Positions 16,740 to 26,589 of a DNA stretch of 58,360 bases are shown here, piece by piece. Position 1 is the first letter of the stretch, and each line of letters opens with the position of its first letter. The translations under genes were made by a program, and so were the position numbers. Source of the stretch: Siminovitchia fordii DSM 16014 = CIP 108821 (lineage in GTDB: Bacteria > Bacillota > Bacilli > Bacillales > Bacillaceae_C); the NCBI RefSeq assembly GCF_000374565.1, contig NZ_KB894706.1:1-58360 (forward strand), given 5' to 3'. The notes under the pieces are model-generated. The model searched no databases, was not told where the DNA came from, and saw only the letters and a list, made by a program, of their open reading frames with translations.

Positions 16740-17057
16740 TTGAAATCGTTAGAACAGCTTACTGATTCAGTATTCTATATTATGGCAGCCCTTGCTAAAC
16801 CAAGACATGGCTATGCAGTAATGGGCTTAGTCGAAGAAACAAGCAAAGGGGCCTTTGTGATAGGACCTGCTTCTCTCTACACCATTATTAAAAAATTATT
16901 GAAGGAGGACTTAATTGTGTTGCATGATAACACAGATTCACGGCGAAAGGTATATGTATTAACTGAAAAAGGCAGGACGGTACTTAGAGAAGATATTGTC
17001 CGTCGAAAAGCCATGATTGAATTAGCAGAAAAAGGTCTTGAGAGGGGGATCGAATAA
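16740..17057 (+). CDS. PadR family transcriptional regulator
   Basis: Small winged-helix repressor of 105 residues. TDSVFYIMAALAKPRHGYAV is helix 1-2, ASLYTIIKKLLKEDLI is the recognition helix region, and RRKVYVLTEKGRTVL forms the wing. Its TTG start has AAAGGGGAG upstream. The stop codon TAA shares bases with the ATG of the downstream broken DUF2812 gene, the usual PadR-DUF2812 pair in Firmicutes. The palindrome over its promoter argues for autorepression. The inducer is not known; many two-gene PadR systems respond to toxic compounds. Confidence 0.9.
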   Translation: MKSLEQLTDSVFYIMAALAKPRHGYAVMGLVEETSKGAFVIGPASLYTIIKKLLKEDLIVLHDNTDSRRKVYVLTEKGRTVLREDIVRRKAMIELAEKGLERGIE

Positions 17058-17595
17058 TGGCAAGAACAAATATATGATGTCGACAGGTCTTGCTTTTTCC
17101 GAGAAGAATGATATGGAAAAGCTGAGGAAAAACGCCTTAAAGGGCTGAAATTTGAAAAGATTCCGCTTTGTAGGGTACGAGTTGGAAAAAGGTGAAGGCG
17201 AGGATGTCATTTTCAGTATTGATTATCGTACACTGAAGCCAGATGAAGAAGATGAATACTTCAACATGTTTTCGTATGCAGGCTGGACCCATGTGTGTTC
17301 CAGTTATGATATGCAGATTTTTAAAGCAGAGAAAGGTACAAAGCCGATATACAGTGATACAGAATCTGCCAGAGATAAAATAGAGCAGATTGCAAAACCA
17401 GTTAGAATGGCGGTAGTATTTTTAGCTGCATTGACGGGAATATTATGGGTCATCATGACCTTGACCTCCGGTTCGTTACAGAACATTAGTAAGTGGGCTT
17501 TCTTATTATCATTTGTTCTAACGTTACCGGCCGTTATGACAATCATGGCAATTTATTATCATAAATGGACGAAAAGAAGCAAAGCGAGTCTTTAA
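17057..17595 (+). pseudogene. DUF2812 membrane protein, broken by a frameshift and an in-frame TGA
   Basis: From ATG 17057 the frame reads MARTN then stops. With one base restored near 17070 it continues as MMSTGLAFSEKNDMEKLRKN and meets TGA at 17146-17148, exactly where family members have Trp (KGW). After it the same frame stays open for 149 codons. That part holds FRFVGYELEKGEGEDVIFSI, the family's N-terminal domain, and two transmembrane helices (about VRMAVVFLAALTGILWVI and WAFLLSFVLTLPAVMTI). So two lesions hit an otherwise well preserved gene. A TTG at 17152 could restart translation of a truncated form, but no good ribosome binding site precedes it. Confidence 0.85.
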
Positions 17596-17657
17596 TGTGC
17601 AACAAAGACAATGGGCATGGAAAAAGGAGGCAATAACTAAAGAATGTCATTGTAATA

Positions 17658-17715
17658 GGAAAAGGATAGATGAAACAGGGAGTACTGCTGTTCACCTATT
17701 CACTTTTTCCTTTTT
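17658..17715. terminator. Imperfect bidirectional terminator
   Basis: GGAAAAGGATAGATGAAACAG and CTGTTCACCTATTCACTTTTTCC form a long stem with a few mismatches between the + strand PadR pair and the - strand ysdB, with T/A tracts at the ends. Confidence 0.55.
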
Positions 17716-17757
17716 AAAAGTACCTTATTGCTTGTAAGTTTTTCAAACAGGCTTTAG

Positions 17758-18156
17758 TTATTTTTCCTTCTTCCTGTTTCTCTCAATCAGTTCTTTGATA
17801 GGGCTTTTCCAGTCAATAACTGCATTGGGATACCTGAGTTTGACCTCATTTTCAATGAATAGGAAATCTTCGTAGCTCAGTCCTTGCAGCAAGTCGGTGT
17901 TATGTGGAAAGATAAAAATGGAAACGACTTCAAAAGCGCGGTCTGTTGTCCCTAAATATTTTTCCCCTTCAAACATGACTCCTTCATAAGTGATCAAAAA
18001 GTTTTTCCTAATATTGTCCGGGTTATCATAAAAGAAGAAGTGCTTCTGTTCATGGGCACTTTCCAATTTTCTTTTCGGATCCAGTATAAACTTGACGGCT
18101 ATATAAATAAGGTAAATAATTAAAGCTAAAATGACGAATCTAAATAATAAGATCAT
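17758..18156 (-). CDS. ysdB: Sigma-W pathway protein YsdB
   Basis: 132-residue protein with one N-terminal membrane helix (FRFVILALIIYLIYIAVKF). A conserved cytoplasmic domain follows: LDPKRKLE, FFFYDNPDNIRKNFLITY, EGEKYLGTTDRAFEVVSIF and YPNAVIDWKSPIKEL all correspond to YsdB. In B. subtilis YsdB is part of the SigW cell-envelope stress pathway; its exact activity is not known. ATG 18156 is used because GGAGG stands just upstream; an in-frame extension to 18216 has no such site. In B. subtilis it also lies between rplT and ysdC. Confidence 0.9.
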   Translation of the reverse strand: MILLFRFVILALIIYLIYIAVKFILDPKRKLESAHEQKHFFFYDNPDNIRKNFLITYEGVMFEGEKYLGTTDRAFEVVSIFIFPHNTDLLQGLSYEDFLFIENEVKLRYPNAVIDWKSPIKELIERNRKKEK

Positions 18157-18252
18157 GTTGAGACCTCCAATATAACATCTACCCACCATACGGATGAAGG
18201 CGATAAAAGGTTTCAATTTTGTTATAATTTTTTTATGGAGGTGTGATAAATA

Positions 18253-18744
18253 ATGACATTACAGGAATGGTTTGCCATGCAGCATGAATTGGACCATTAC
18301 ATAGAAAAAGAACATGGGCTGGACGGGGAAGATCTATTTGAAAAAAAGATTTTGGCCCTGCTCGTTGAAATTGGAGAATTGGCGAATGAAACGAGATGTT
18401 TTAAGTTTTGGAGTAAGAAGCCCCCGTCTCCACGTGAAGATATTTTAGAAGAGTTTGTGGATGGTGTCCATTTCATATTATCTCTTGGACTTGAACTTGG
18501 TTTTTCAGATCGTGAGTATTCTCTCGTCTCCCATGAAGCCAACGAAGATTTGGACCGTAGCTTTTTAAAAATATACAGACTGGCAAATGACTTCCGTCAG
18601 TCTAAGGATGCCGGGGATTTCGAAGAGCTTTTCCGCCAATACATTGTTTTAGGACAGACATTGGGCTTTACGCTTGATGAAGTTCAGGAAGCGTATAAAA
18701 AGAAAAACGACGTGAATTTCAAACGCCAGCAAAACGGATATTGA
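18253..18744 (+). CDS. Dimeric dUTP diphosphatase
   Basis: All-alpha NTP pyrophosphatase of the dimeric dUTPase class that removes dUTP to yield dUMP and limits uracil in DNA. The magnesium-binding acids appear in LLVEIGELANETRCFKFW (about residues 35-52) and in EEFVDGVHF (about 69-77). The C-terminal KKNDVNFKRQQNGY matches the family's substrate lid motif. It is 163 residues long, with GGAGGTG upstream. It differs from the trimeric phage-type enzymes. Its location between ysdB and ysdC is frequent in Bacillaceae. Confidence 0.9.
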   Translation: MTLQEWFAMQHELDHYIEKEHGLDGEDLFEKKILALLVEIGELANETRCFKFWSKKPPSPREDILEEFVDGVHFILSLGLELGFSDREYSLVSHEANEDLDRSFLKIYRLANDFRQSKDAGDFEELFRQYIVLGQTLGFTLDEVQEAYKKKNDVNFKRQQNGY

Positions 18745-18826
18745 TCCAATCAGCAGTTTCTTGTGCAAGTTTCCATTATCGAGTATAGAATCAAAGAGAA
18801 TAATAATCAGAAGTGAGGGATGATTG

Positions 18827-19912
18827 ATGCAAAAACTCGATGAAACTTTAACAATGTTAAAAGATTTGACAGATGCCAAAGGCATACCCGGCAATGAACA
18901 AGAGCCGCGCAGTGTTATGAAAAAGTACATAGAACCGTACGCAGACGAGATTGAAACGGACGGCTTGGGCAGCTTAATCGCATTAAAATCGGGTGATGCA
19001 AACGGCCCTAAAATCATGATTGCTGGACATCTGGATGAAGTGGGATTCATGATTACACGAATTGATGACAAAGGATTCCTTCGCTTTCAAACGGTTGGTG
19101 GATGGTGGAGCCAGGTCATGCTTGCCCAACGGGTGACAATTGTTACGAAAAAGGGTGACATTACCGGAGTCATCGGGTCTAAACCGCCCCATATCTTGTC
19201 AGCTGAAGCGAGGAAAAAGCCGGTTGAAATCAAAGACATGTTCATAGATATCGGAGCATCAAGCAAGGAAGAAGCACAGGAGTGGGGTGTGCGTCCTGGC
19301 GACATGGCCGTCCCATACTTTGAGTTCACTTTAATGAACGATGAAAAAATGATGCTTGCAAAAGCTTGGGATAATCGGATCGGCTGTGCCATTGCTATTG
19401 ATGTCCTTAAAAATTTAAAAGGTGAAGATCACCCTAATAGGGTGTTTGGTGTAGGAACTGTCCAAGAGGAAGTAGGGCTGAGGGGAGCCAAGACAGCTGC
19501 CAATAAAGTAAAACCAGATATTGCTTTTGCTGTGGATGTCGGAGTTGCAGGCGATACCCCAGGCATCTCAGATAAAGAGGCGCAGGCAAAAATGGGGGAG
19601 GGTCCACAAATCATGCTGTATGATGCCTCAATGGTTTCGCATAAAGGCCTGCGTGATTTCGTAACAGGAATAGCGGACGAATTGGACATACCATATCAGT
19701 TTGATGCCATGCCGGGCGGTGGAACCGATGCAGGCTCCACGCATCTGGCCGGTGAAGGAGCCCCATCATTGGCCATTACGATTGCTACGCGTTACATCCA
19801 TACGCATGCAGCTTTACTACACCGTGATGACTACGAAAATGCAGTGAAACTCATTACCGAAGTGGTAAAGCGGCTGGATAAAGATACAATGGAAAAAATC
19901 ATATTTGATTAA
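18827..19912 (+). CDS. ysdC: M42 family metallopeptidase (YsdC)
   Basis: Zinc/cobalt aminopeptidase of the M42 (glutamyl aminopeptidase/endoglucanase-like) family, 361 residues. Metal and catalytic residues are visible in [10 protein letters not shown] (His/Asp, about 65-75), [15 protein letters not shown] (bridging Asp, about 181), [11 protein letters not shown] (catalytic Glu pair, about 212) and [14 protein letters not shown] (Asp, about 234), with the C-terminal [20 protein letters not shown] histidine. ATG 18827 is preferred to TTG 18824 because of spacing to GAGGG. A strong terminator follows, so it ends its own unit. Confidence 0.93.
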   Translation: MQKLDETLTMLKDLTDAKGIPGNEQEPRSVMKKYIEPYADEIETDGLGSLIALKSGDANGPKIMIAGHLDEVGFMITRIDDKGFLRFQTVGGWWSQVMLAQRVTIVTKKGDITGVIGSKPPHILSAEARKKPVEIKDMFIDIGASSKEEAQEWGVRPGDMAVPYFEFTLMNDEKMMLAKAWDNRIGCAIAIDVLKNLKGEDHPNRVFGVGTVQEEVGLRGAKTAANKVKPDIAFAVDVGVAGDTPGISDKEAQAKMGEGPQIMLYDASMVSHKGLRDFVTGIADELDIPYQFDAMPGGGTDAGSTHLAGEGAPSLAITIATRYIHTHAALLHRDDYENAVKLITEVVKRLDKDTMEKIIFD

Positions 19913-19937
19913 TACCGAAAAAATTAAATACGCTGAT

Positions 19938-19978
19938 AAAAAAGTACATCACTTTTACCTAGTGGTGTACTTTTTTTG
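19938..19978 (+). terminator. Terminator after ysdC
   Basis: AAAAGTACATCACT and AGTGGTGTACTTTT pair with one G-T and close a 7-base loop, followed by seven T. Confidence 0.92.
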
Positions 19979-20068
19979 GCATTTAAACAATCGACATCAA
20001 GAGACCGATTACGAATTTTTGGGGTTTCGGGGATCAGGGTACATTCAACAAGAATTATCGGACGAAGG

Positions 20069-20612
20069 GGTAACCAATAAAGGTTCATAGCGCCCAAAAA
20101 GGAGGAAAAAGCATTCATAATGGTCACCAATAAAGGTTAATAGTGCCCAAAAAGGAGGAAAAAGCGCTCTAATGGTCACCAATAAAGGTTAATAGTGCCC
20201 AAAAAGGAGAAAAAAGTGTTCAAAGGGTAACCAATAAAGGTTAATAGTACCCGAAAAGGAGAAAAAAGTGCTTTAATGGTCACCAATAAAGGTTAATAGT
20301 GCCCGAAAAGGAGAAAAAAGCGCTCTAATGGTCACCAATAAAGGTTAATAGTGCCCGAAAAGGAGAAAAAAGTGCTCTAATGGTCACCAATAAAGGTTAA
20401 TAGTGCCCAAAAAGGAGAAAAAAGTGCTCTAATGGTCACCAATAAAGGTTAATAGTACCCGAAAAGGAGAAAAAAGTGCTCTAATGGTAACCAATAAAGG
20501 TAAATAGTGCCCGAAAAGGAGAAAAAAGCGCTCTAAGGGTAACGAATAAAGATTCATAGTGTCCAAAAACGAGAAAAGACGTCTCTGATGGTAACCAAGA
20601 AAAGTCATGGTT
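20069..20612. repeat. Tandem repeat, 52 bp unit, about 10.5 copies
   Basis: Copies beginning GGTNACCAATAAAGG start at 20069, 20122, 20174, 20226, 20278, 20330, 20382, 20434, 20486, 20538 and 20590, an exact 52-bp period after a first 53. Each holds GGTNACC, AATAAAGGTTAATAGTGCCC and AAAAGGAGAAAAAAG followed by a GTGCTCTAAT-type end. Central copies are nearly identical; outer copies are more diverged, as expected for array growth from the middle. There is no open frame and no unique spacers. The 19979-20068 and 20613-20750 flanks show nothing further. Confidence 0.95.
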
Positions 20613-20776
20613 AAGTCGATTGGGTTACCCTCCCAAAGACGCCATTTTGGGATAGTCCGATTCCTGTAAATGATGAAATACATACAAAAGAGTTCCAAGT
20701 TTCCAGCTTTTATCTTTTCATAAAAACAATTTTCCTGTATGGTCTAATAAGAATATAGATAAAAGGAAGTTTTGGT

Positions 20777-21229
20777 ATGGGGAATGTTTGGGAATATATA
20801 GTTGTTTTTCTACTGGCGGGGGTGCCATGGATTGAGTTAGCTGCTGTGATTCCAATTGCCATTATTCGTGGTTTGCAGCCGGTTCTTGTCATCATTTTGG
20901 GGTTTTCTGGAAATTTATTAACAGCGTTATTGGTCATCTATTTATTTGAACCTATTAAAAATTACCTTTTTAGAAAAAGAGGGGATTCAAAAGAAAGCGG
21001 TAAACGTGAGGAACGGGCAAAAAGAATATGGAACAAATACGGATTGCCGGGTCTCGCATTGCTTGGCCCTGTTCTAATCGGGATCCATATCGCGGCATTT
21101 ATCGGATTGTCCCTCGGAGCCGGAAAAAACTGGACGCTCCTTTGGGTGACGATCAGCTTGTTCATTTGGTCAATTGTTTTGGGGACAGCAGCCCATTATG
21201 GAGTGGAAGCATTTAAAGTATTTCTTTAA
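20777..21229 (+). CDS. Small multidrug export family membrane protein
   Basis: 150-residue hydrophobic protein with about four transmembrane segments: WEYIVVFLLAGVPWIELAAV, IRGLQPVLVIILGFSGNLLT, a basic cytoplasmic loop (RKRGDSKESGKREERAKR), then GLPGLALLGPVLIGIHIAAF and LLWVTISLFIWSIVLGTAA. The GxPWIE and PGLALLGPxLIGxH motifs fit the Sm_multidrug_ex family. That family name is historical and the substrate is uncertain. AAAGGAAG precedes ATG 20777. It stands alone between the 52-bp array and a gene-poor stretch. Confidence 0.75.
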   Translation: MGNVWEYIVVFLLAGVPWIELAAVIPIAIIRGLQPVLVIILGFSGNLLTALLVIYLFEPIKNYLFRKRGDSKESGKREERAKRIWNKYGLPGLALLGPVLIGIHIAAFIGLSLGAGKNWTLLWVTISLFIWSIVLGTAAHYGVEAFKVFL

Positions 21230-21254
21230 GGCTGATAGCTGTTAGTATGACTTT

Positions 21255-21515
21255 TTAAACATGGGGTCCCATTTCCAAAAAAATTTGGGTATTCCACGCT
21301 TTCCATTTTTGTGTGATCAGGTCGAAGATGCCTGTCCTTTTCGGTCTGTTCTCCTCAAGAGCAAGATAAGAAAAAAGACGCGCCATTAATGGGGGAATCG
21401 GATGAATGTTTCGATACAGCTAATTGGATTTGTGGCAGCTTATGCTCGCTTCCATTCTTAACGACAGCTCTAAAACCCTTTCATGATTAAGGCGGGTATC
21501 CGACAATAGCTGTGT
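21255..21515 (-). pseudogene. Possible degenerate reading frame of unknown family
   Basis: Read on the - strand, a single frame runs for about 90 codons with only one internal stop (TAG around 21420). The second part reads LYRNIHPIPPLMARLFSYLA and goes on through ALEENRPKRTG and ends MGPHV. Composition is protein-like (amphipathic helices), but there is no start codon with a ribosome binding site. I do not recognise a family. It may be an eroded gene or chance. The 21230-21545 gap holds nothing else. Confidence 0.3.
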
Positions 21516-21544
21516 GTGGAAACATAGTCGTACCTTTTAGAGAA

Positions 21545-21573
21545 TAAAAAAAGCGGACGGTCACGCCGCCGCT
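21545..21573 (-). terminator. Terminator of sspI
   Basis: On the - strand AAGCGGCGG and CCGTCCGCTT pair with mismatches and are followed by a run of T (A tract on the + strand), at the stop codon of sspI. Confidence 0.75.
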
Positions 21574-21785
21574 TATGCCTGCTTTAATCCATTTTCAAGT
21601 GTATCGAGCATCATGCTTTTCTTCTGCTCATCCGCATTCTGCCAGATCACTTCGAAAAGCACACCCAATCCAGGCAAATACTTTTCCTCGCCTTTTTGCA
21701 TGGCATCTACAATCGTATCCTCCAGTTGTTCCTGATTATTATCGGAAACATTATGAATAACTGCTCGTCTGATATTAATATCCAT
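21573..21785 (-). CDS. sspI: Small acid-soluble spore protein I
   Basis: 70-residue spore core protein made in the forespore. [20 protein letters not shown], the [20 protein letters not shown] middle and FEVIWQ correspond to B. subtilis SspI almost throughout. It marks the organism as a spore former. GGAGCC lies upstream of ATG 21785. It is transcribed divergently from ysgA, the same pairing as in B. subtilis, where sspI is under forespore SigG control; no SigG promoter was established here. Confidence 0.95.
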   Translation of the reverse strand: MDINIRRAVIHNVSDNNQEQLEDTIVDAMQKGEEKYLPGLGVLFEVIWQNADEQKKSMMLDTLENGLKQA

Positions 21786-21885
21786 TCTCTTGGCTCCTTT
21801 TCAAAGATTCTTTCGTTAGCTTTTCGCAAATTAGCTGAATTATGTATAATGAAAAAAGAAACGCCCGAAAGGAATTGGATTATTC

Positions 21886-22644
21886 ATGGAAGAACTTCAA
21901 TCAGCTAAAAATGTGCGGGTCAAAGAATGGAAAAAGCTGCTTACTAAAAAAGGCCGGGATCAATCCGGCAAATATATGTTAGAAGGAGCCCATTTGGTCG
22001 AAGAGGCTTTGAAAACAAATGAAATTGTCGAGATAATGGTTCAGCACAATTTTACAGCCATTAAGATCGAACAATTGAGAGAGTTTCCGGTCACGTTGAT
22101 ATCTGCAGAAATCAGCCAATCTATTTCAGCAACTGAAACACCCCAGGGGATTTTTGCCGTTTGTAAAAAAAGAGACGTTGGATTGGATCTGGCTATTCAT
22201 AGAAAATTGCTGCTTCTTGACGGGGTACAGGATCCCGGCAATATTGGAACGATGATCCGGACAGCAGATGCGGCAGGAATCGATGCAGTCATTTTCGGTG
22301 AAGGGACCGGGGATCTCTATAACCCTAAAGTGTTGCGGTCAGCGCAGGGGAGTCATTTTCACTTGAAAGTGGTTGGTGGAAAATTATCGGAATGGATAAA
22401 ACAACTTAAAGCGGCAGATATTCCAGTCTATGGGTCTGCAATCGAAAATGGTGAACCTTTTATAAATGTCCCATCTTCGGATTCATTCGCTTTAATTGTA
22501 GGTAATGAAGGAGCGGGAGTGGACAGTGCAATTCTTCGCCAGACGGACAAAAATTTATATATTCCGCTCTATGGACAGAGTGAATCCCTCAATGTTGCAG
22601 TAGCTGCCGGCATATTGCTTTATCATTTGCAAAAACCCATTTGA
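21886..22644 (+). CDS. ysgA: TrmH/SpoU family rRNA 2'-O-methyltransferase (YsgA)
   Basis: Knotted (SPOUT) methyltransferase. The N-terminal substrate-binding domain (about 1-95) starts with the RNA-binding NVRVKEWKKLLTKKGR and contains YMLEGAHLVEEAL. The catalytic domain shows motif 1 LDGVQDPGNIGTMIRTADAA, motif 2 LIVGNEGAGV and motif 3 IPLYGQSESLNVAVAAGILLY (knot). At 252 residues the length fits. B. subtilis YsgA has been reported as a 23S rRNA ribose methylase (RlmP). It is close to sspI and pheST as in B. subtilis. Confidence 0.92.
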   Translation: MEELQSAKNVRVKEWKKLLTKKGRDQSGKYMLEGAHLVEEALKTNEIVEIMVQHNFTAIKIEQLREFPVTLISAEISQSISATETPQGIFAVCKKRDVGLDLAIHRKLLLLDGVQDPGNIGTMIRTADAAGIDAVIFGEGTGDLYNPKVLRSAQGSHFHLKVVGGKLSEWIKQLKAADIPVYGSAIENGEPFINVPSSDSFALIVGNEGAGVDSAILRQTDKNLYIPLYGQSESLNVAVAAGILLYHLQKPI

Positions 22645-22669
22645 AATTATTGTTTGGAACGACTATAAT
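22641..22669 (+). promoter_or_regulatory. Sigma-A promoter of the pheST T-box transcript
   Basis: TTGAAA (22641-22646), 17 bp, TATAAT (22664-22669). The -35 overlaps the ysgA stop codon. Confidence 0.75.
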
Positions 22670-22689
22670 GTGATTATCTAAATATAGTG

Positions 22690-22945
22690 AATGACTATGA
22701 TGGAGAAAAGTAGCCGGAGGACGCTTACAGGGAGAAAGTGCCATGACTGCAAGCACTTTTAGTTGGAAATCCGGGCGAAGTTCACCTCCTGAGTCGGCAT
22801 CGGGACCGAAGTTCCGGGAATTGTGGATTTCGTAAAGATGCACCGGCCTTGCCGTTATAACAATGAAGTGAACATGAAAATGTTTATAAGGGTGGTACCG
22901 CGACCATTGCCTCGTCCCTTTTTGGGGGCGGGGTTTTTTTATTTT
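22690..22945 (+). ncRNA. T-box leader of pheST
   Basis: The T-box core AGGGTGGTACCGCG is at about 22891-22904, and the terminator CCTCGTCCC...GGGGGCGGGG with a long T run ends near 22940. A TTC triplet in GAAGTTCCGG (about 22810) is the likely phenylalanine specifier. Antitermination is expected when tRNA-Phe is uncharged. The 22946-23082 stretch downstream shows a GCGACAAGCGC/GAGGCTTGGCTTGTG fragment that looks like a worn intergenic repeat. Confidence 0.93.
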
Positions 22946-23082
22946 CAATTTCAGTACCCACCCCTGCGAGGCGACAAGCGCTAGAGAAATGTCTCAACGG
23001 AGGCTTGGCTTGTGTTAGTCGAGGCTTAACAGGGATTCTCACGGATCAATTATATTTTAAGTAAATGAAGGAGGATATATAA

Positions 23083-24120
23083 ATGGAGCAAAAGTTAAAA
23101 GAACTGGAACTGCAGGCTCTGGAAGAAGTTAAAGCTTCTTCCGACTTAAAAGAGCTGAACCGAGTACGTGTCGCTTATCTTGGAAAAAAAGGGCCGATTA
23201 CAGAAGTATTGCGGGGAATGGGAAAACTCTCAGCCGAAGAGCGTCCCAAAATGGGAGCACTCGCCAATATGATCAGAGAGATGATTGCGAAGGCGATTGA
23301 AAATAAACACAAGCAACTTGAAGATGAGGCTGTTTCAAAGAAACTGGAGGCAGAAACGATTGATGTAACGCTTCCTGGCAGGCCTATTGCAACTGGAAAC
23401 CGTCATCCGCTCACTAAAATCATCGAGGAGATCGAGGATCTGTTCATCGGGATGGGATATAAAATTGCAGAAGGCCCAGAAGTTGAACATGATTATTATA
23501 ACTTCGAAGCTTTGAATTTGCCGAAGGGACATCCAGCCCGCGATATGCAGGATTCCTTTTATATTACAGAAGAAATTTTAATGCGCACTCATACATCGCC
23601 GGTCCAGGCCAGAACGATGGAGAAGCATGAAGGAAAAGGTCCTGTTAAAATTATCTGCCCTGGTAAGGTATATCGGCGCGACAATGATGATGCGACTCAC
23701 TCCCATCAGTTCATGCAGATTGAAGGCCTTGTCATCGATGAGAATATCACAATGGGTGATTTGAAAGGGACGCTTGAAGTGTTCGCGAAGAAAGTTTTCG
23801 GTGCCGACCGTGAAATCCGTCTGCGCCCAAGCTTCTTCCCGTTTACAGAGCCTTCTGTTGAAATGGATATTTCCTGTAAAATTTGTCACGGAGATGGCTG
23901 CCGGGTATGTAAGCACACTGGCTGGATCGAAGTCTTGGGTGCAGGAATGGTTCATCCGAACGTTTTGGAAATGGCCGGTTTTGATTCAAAAAAATATACA
24001 GGTTTCGCTTTTGGAATGGGGCCTGACCGCATCGCCATGCTGAAATATGGAATTGATGATATTCGCCACTTCTATACGAATGATATCCGGTTCCTTAAAC
24101 AATTTGCTGTTCAAGAATAA
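23083..24120 (+). CDS. pheS: Phenylalanine--tRNA ligase alpha subunit
   Basis: Catalytic alpha chain of the alpha2beta2 class II synthetase. The 345 residues comprise an N-terminal coiled coil (about 1-85) for tRNA binding, then motif 2 ([18 protein letters not shown], about 204-221), a cysteine-rich bacterial insertion ([17 protein letters not shown]) and motif 3 ([14 protein letters not shown]). ATG 23083 follows AAGGAGGAT. pheT follows after 17 bp. Confidence 0.98.
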   Translation: MEQKLKELELQALEEVKASSDLKELNRVRVAYLGKKGPITEVLRGMGKLSAEERPKMGALANMIREMIAKAIENKHKQLEDEAVSKKLEAETIDVTLPGRPIATGNRHPLTKIIEEIEDLFIGMGYKIAEGPEVEHDYYNFEALNLPKGHPARDMQDSFYITEEILMRTHTSPVQARTMEKHEGKGPVKIICPGKVYRRDNDDATHSHQFMQIEGLVIDENITMGDLKGTLEVFAKKVFGADREIRLRPSFFPFTEPSVEMDISCKICHGDGCRVCKHTGWIEVLGAGMVHPNVLEMAGFDSKKYTGFAFGMGPDRIAMLKYGIDDIRHFYTNDIRFLKQFAVQE

Positions 24121-24137
24121 TTCGGGAGGTTACGCAC

Positions 24138-26552
24138 ATGTTGGTTTCATATAAATGGCTGCAGGAATACGTCAACTTGAATGATGTATCCGCAGCGGAA
24201 TTGGCTGAGAAGATAACAAGAAGCGGTATTGAAGTAGATGGGGTTGTACAATTAAGCGAAGGGGTTAAAGATGTTGTTGTTGGTGAAGTGCTTGATTGTA
24301 ACCAGCATCCCCAAGCTGATAAATTGAAAATATGCAAAGTTGATATTGGAGAAGGCGAGCCCGTCCAAATCATTTGTGGGGCTCCTAACGTGGCAAAGGG
24401 CCAAAAAGTGCCTGTAGCGAAAGCAGGTGCTGTCCTTCCAGGCAATTTTAAAATCAAAAGAGCCAAATTGCGTGGTGAGGAATCAAACGGAATGATTTGC
24501 TCACTCCAGGAACTTGGCATTGAAGGAAAGCTTGTTCCAAAGGAATTTGCTGAAGGAATTTATGTATTTCCTGCTGATGCAGAAGTCGGTTCAAATGCTT
24601 TGTCACTGTTGAACATGGACGATGAGGTACTGGAGCTTGATCTGACTCCTAACCGCGCGGATGCACTTAGTATGATCGGAGTAGCTTATGAAGCAGCAGC
24701 TATTTTGGATGAATCGGTTCAATTACCGGAAATCGCCTATGAATCCGCCAAAGAAAAAGCTTCGGATTATATTTCCGTAAAAGTGGAGGCTTCAAAAGAA
24801 AACCCTCTTTATACAGCTAAGGTCATAAAAAATGTGAAAATCGGGCCTTCTCCTCTTTGGATGCAGGGGCGCTTGATGTCAGCAGGAATTAGACCTCATA
24901 ACAATGTCGTCGATATCACGAACTATATTTTACTTGAATACGGCCAGCCACTTCATGCTTTTGACTATGACCGGTTTGGTTCAAAAGAAGTGGTTATCCG
25001 TATGGCAAAAGAAGGGGAGAAAATCACTACGCTCGATGACACGGAACGTACATTGACTTCCGACCAGCTTGTCATCACAAATGGATCAGTTCCTGTAGCA
25101 CTCGCGGGTGTGATGGGGGGAGCGGATTCAGAGGTGAGCGATGATACAACAACGATCCTGTTGGAGTCCGCTTATTTTACAGGCGGTTCAATAAGGAGTA
25201 CTTCTAAGTATCATGGGTTAAGAAGTGAAGCGAGCAGCCGATATGAAAAAGGCGTCGATCCGGACAGAGTAAGGCCGGCAGCAGAGCGCGCAGCCCAGCT
25301 GATTGCAAAATATGCTGGCGGGGAAGTGCTTGAAGGACTTGTGGAAGACGACCAGTTAACGATCGAACCTGCAGTAGTTACTATCTCTTTGGAAAAAATC
25401 AATCGTGTTCTCGGGACTGGTATCACTTCAGCGGAGGTTGTCAGCATCTTCAATAGACTGCAATTCGAAGTGACGGTTGAAGAGGATGTATTTACTGTAT
25501 CTGTGCCAACCCGCAGGGGAGATATTACCATTGAAGAGGACTTGATCGAAGAGGTTGCAAGGCTGTATGGATATGATCTGCTTCCGAAGACATTGCCGAG
25601 AGGAGAAGCGACACCCGGCGGTCTGAGCAAATTACAGGAGAAGCGCAGAACAGCAAGGGGCTTTCTTGAAGGAGCCGGCATGTTCCAAGCGATTACTTAC
25701 TCTTTGACTAGTGAAGAAAAGGCATCCTTGTTCTCAATTGAAAAACGCCCGCCCGTCCAACTTGCCATGCCTATGAGCGAGGAGCGGAGCCGCCTGAGGT
25801 TAAGCCTTGTTCCCCAAATGCTTGAAGCGATATCTTACAATGTTGCCAGGAAAAATAATTCAGTGGCACTATACGAAATCGGATCCGTCTTTTTGAATGA
25901 AGGAGAAGGCAAGCAGCCAGAAGAACGTGAGCATATTGCTGGAGCCGTTACCGGATTATGGGTGGACAATGCCTGGCAAGGAGAGAAAAAGCCTGTTGAC
26001 TTTTTTGTCGTAAAGGGAATTTTGGAAGGCTTATTTAAAAAGCTTGGAATTGAGAAAGATATCGTTTGGCAGGCCGTTCAAATGGATGGTATGCATCCAG
26101 GGCGTACTGCGGAAGTTTTGTTGTGCGGTGAAGTCATAGGTTTCGCCGGTCAAGTCCATCCGAACCTGCAAAAAGACCTTGACTTGAAAGACACATATGT
26201 ATTTGAAATTCAGGCAGAGCCGGTATTTGATTACAAACTTCCTGAATTGCGCTATGTTCCGATTCCTCGTTATCCATCGATTGCGCGCGACATTGCACTC
26301 GTTGTAGATAAAGATGTCAATGCAGCAACGCTCGAGTCAATCATTAAAGATTCCGGCAAAAAACTACTGAGGGACGTCCACGTGTTTGACTTATATGAAG
26401 GACAGAATATGGAAGAGGGCAAAAAGTCCATTGCCTTCTCCTTGACCTACGCTGATCCTGAAAGGACACTAACGGATGAGGAAGTCACAAATATCCATGA
26501 AAAAGTATTGGCTGCCCTGAAAGAAAAATCTGGTGCAGAGTTACGCAGTTAA
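24138..26552 (+). CDS. pheT: Phenylalanine--tRNA ligase beta subunit
   Basis: 804-residue beta chain. Order: EMAP/tRNA-binding domain (about 40-155, with [15 protein letters not shown]), B3/B4 editing domain (about 210-400, [17 protein letters not shown]), B5 domain (about 405-475), a catalytic-like core domain, and the C-terminal FDX-ACB anticodon domain ([13 protein letters not shown], about 715-803). It hydrolyses mischarged Tyr-tRNA-Phe through the B3/B4 site (family knowledge). It starts with GGGAGGT upstream and is coupled to pheS. Confidence 0.98.
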   Translation: MLVSYKWLQEYVNLNDVSAAELAEKITRSGIEVDGVVQLSEGVKDVVVGEVLDCNQHPQADKLKICKVDIGEGEPVQIICGAPNVAKGQKVPVAKAGAVLPGNFKIKRAKLRGEESNGMICSLQELGIEGKLVPKEFAEGIYVFPADAEVGSNALSLLNMDDEVLELDLTPNRADALSMIGVAYEAAAILDESVQLPEIAYESAKEKASDYISVKVEASKENPLYTAKVIKNVKIGPSPLWMQGRLMSAGIRPHNNVVDITNYILLEYGQPLHAFDYDRFGSKEVVIRMAKEGEKITTLDDTERTLTSDQLVITNGSVPVALAGVMGGADSEVSDDTTTILLESAYFTGGSIRSTSKYHGLRSEASSRYEKGVDPDRVRPAAERAAQLIAKYAGGEVLEGLVEDDQLTIEPAVVTISLEKINRVLGTGITSAEVVSIFNRLQFEVTVEEDVFTVSVPTRRGDITIEEDLIEEVARLYGYDLLPKTLPRGEATPGGLSKLQEKRRTARGFLEGAGMFQAITYSLTSEEKASLFSIEKRPPVQLAMPMSEERSRLRLSLVPQMLEAISYNVARKNNSVALYEIGSVFLNEGEGKQPEEREHIAGAVTGLWVDNAWQGEKKPVDFFVVKGILEGLFKKLGIEKDIVWQAVQMDGMHPGRTAEVLLCGEVIGFAGQVHPNLQKDLDLKDTYVFEIQAEPVFDYKLPELRYVPIPRYPSIARDIALVVDKDVNAATLESIIKDSGKKLLRDVHVFDLYEGQNMEEGKKSIAFSLTYADPERTLTDEEVTNIHEKVLAALKEKSGAELRS

Positions 26553-26589
26553 TGTATTCTTTTTTATGATAAACAAAAGATATATTTTA

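Noticed and set aside
17146-17148. Selenocysteine or programmed read-through at the TGA of the DUF2812 gene
   Set aside because: Relatives have Trp here, there is a second lesion (a missing base) upstream, and no SECIS-like hairpin or selenoprotein context is seen.
20069-20612. CRISPR array or a repetitive gene
   Set aside because: The 52-bp units are contiguous without variable spacers, and 52 is not a multiple of 3, so no repeated peptide can be encoded.
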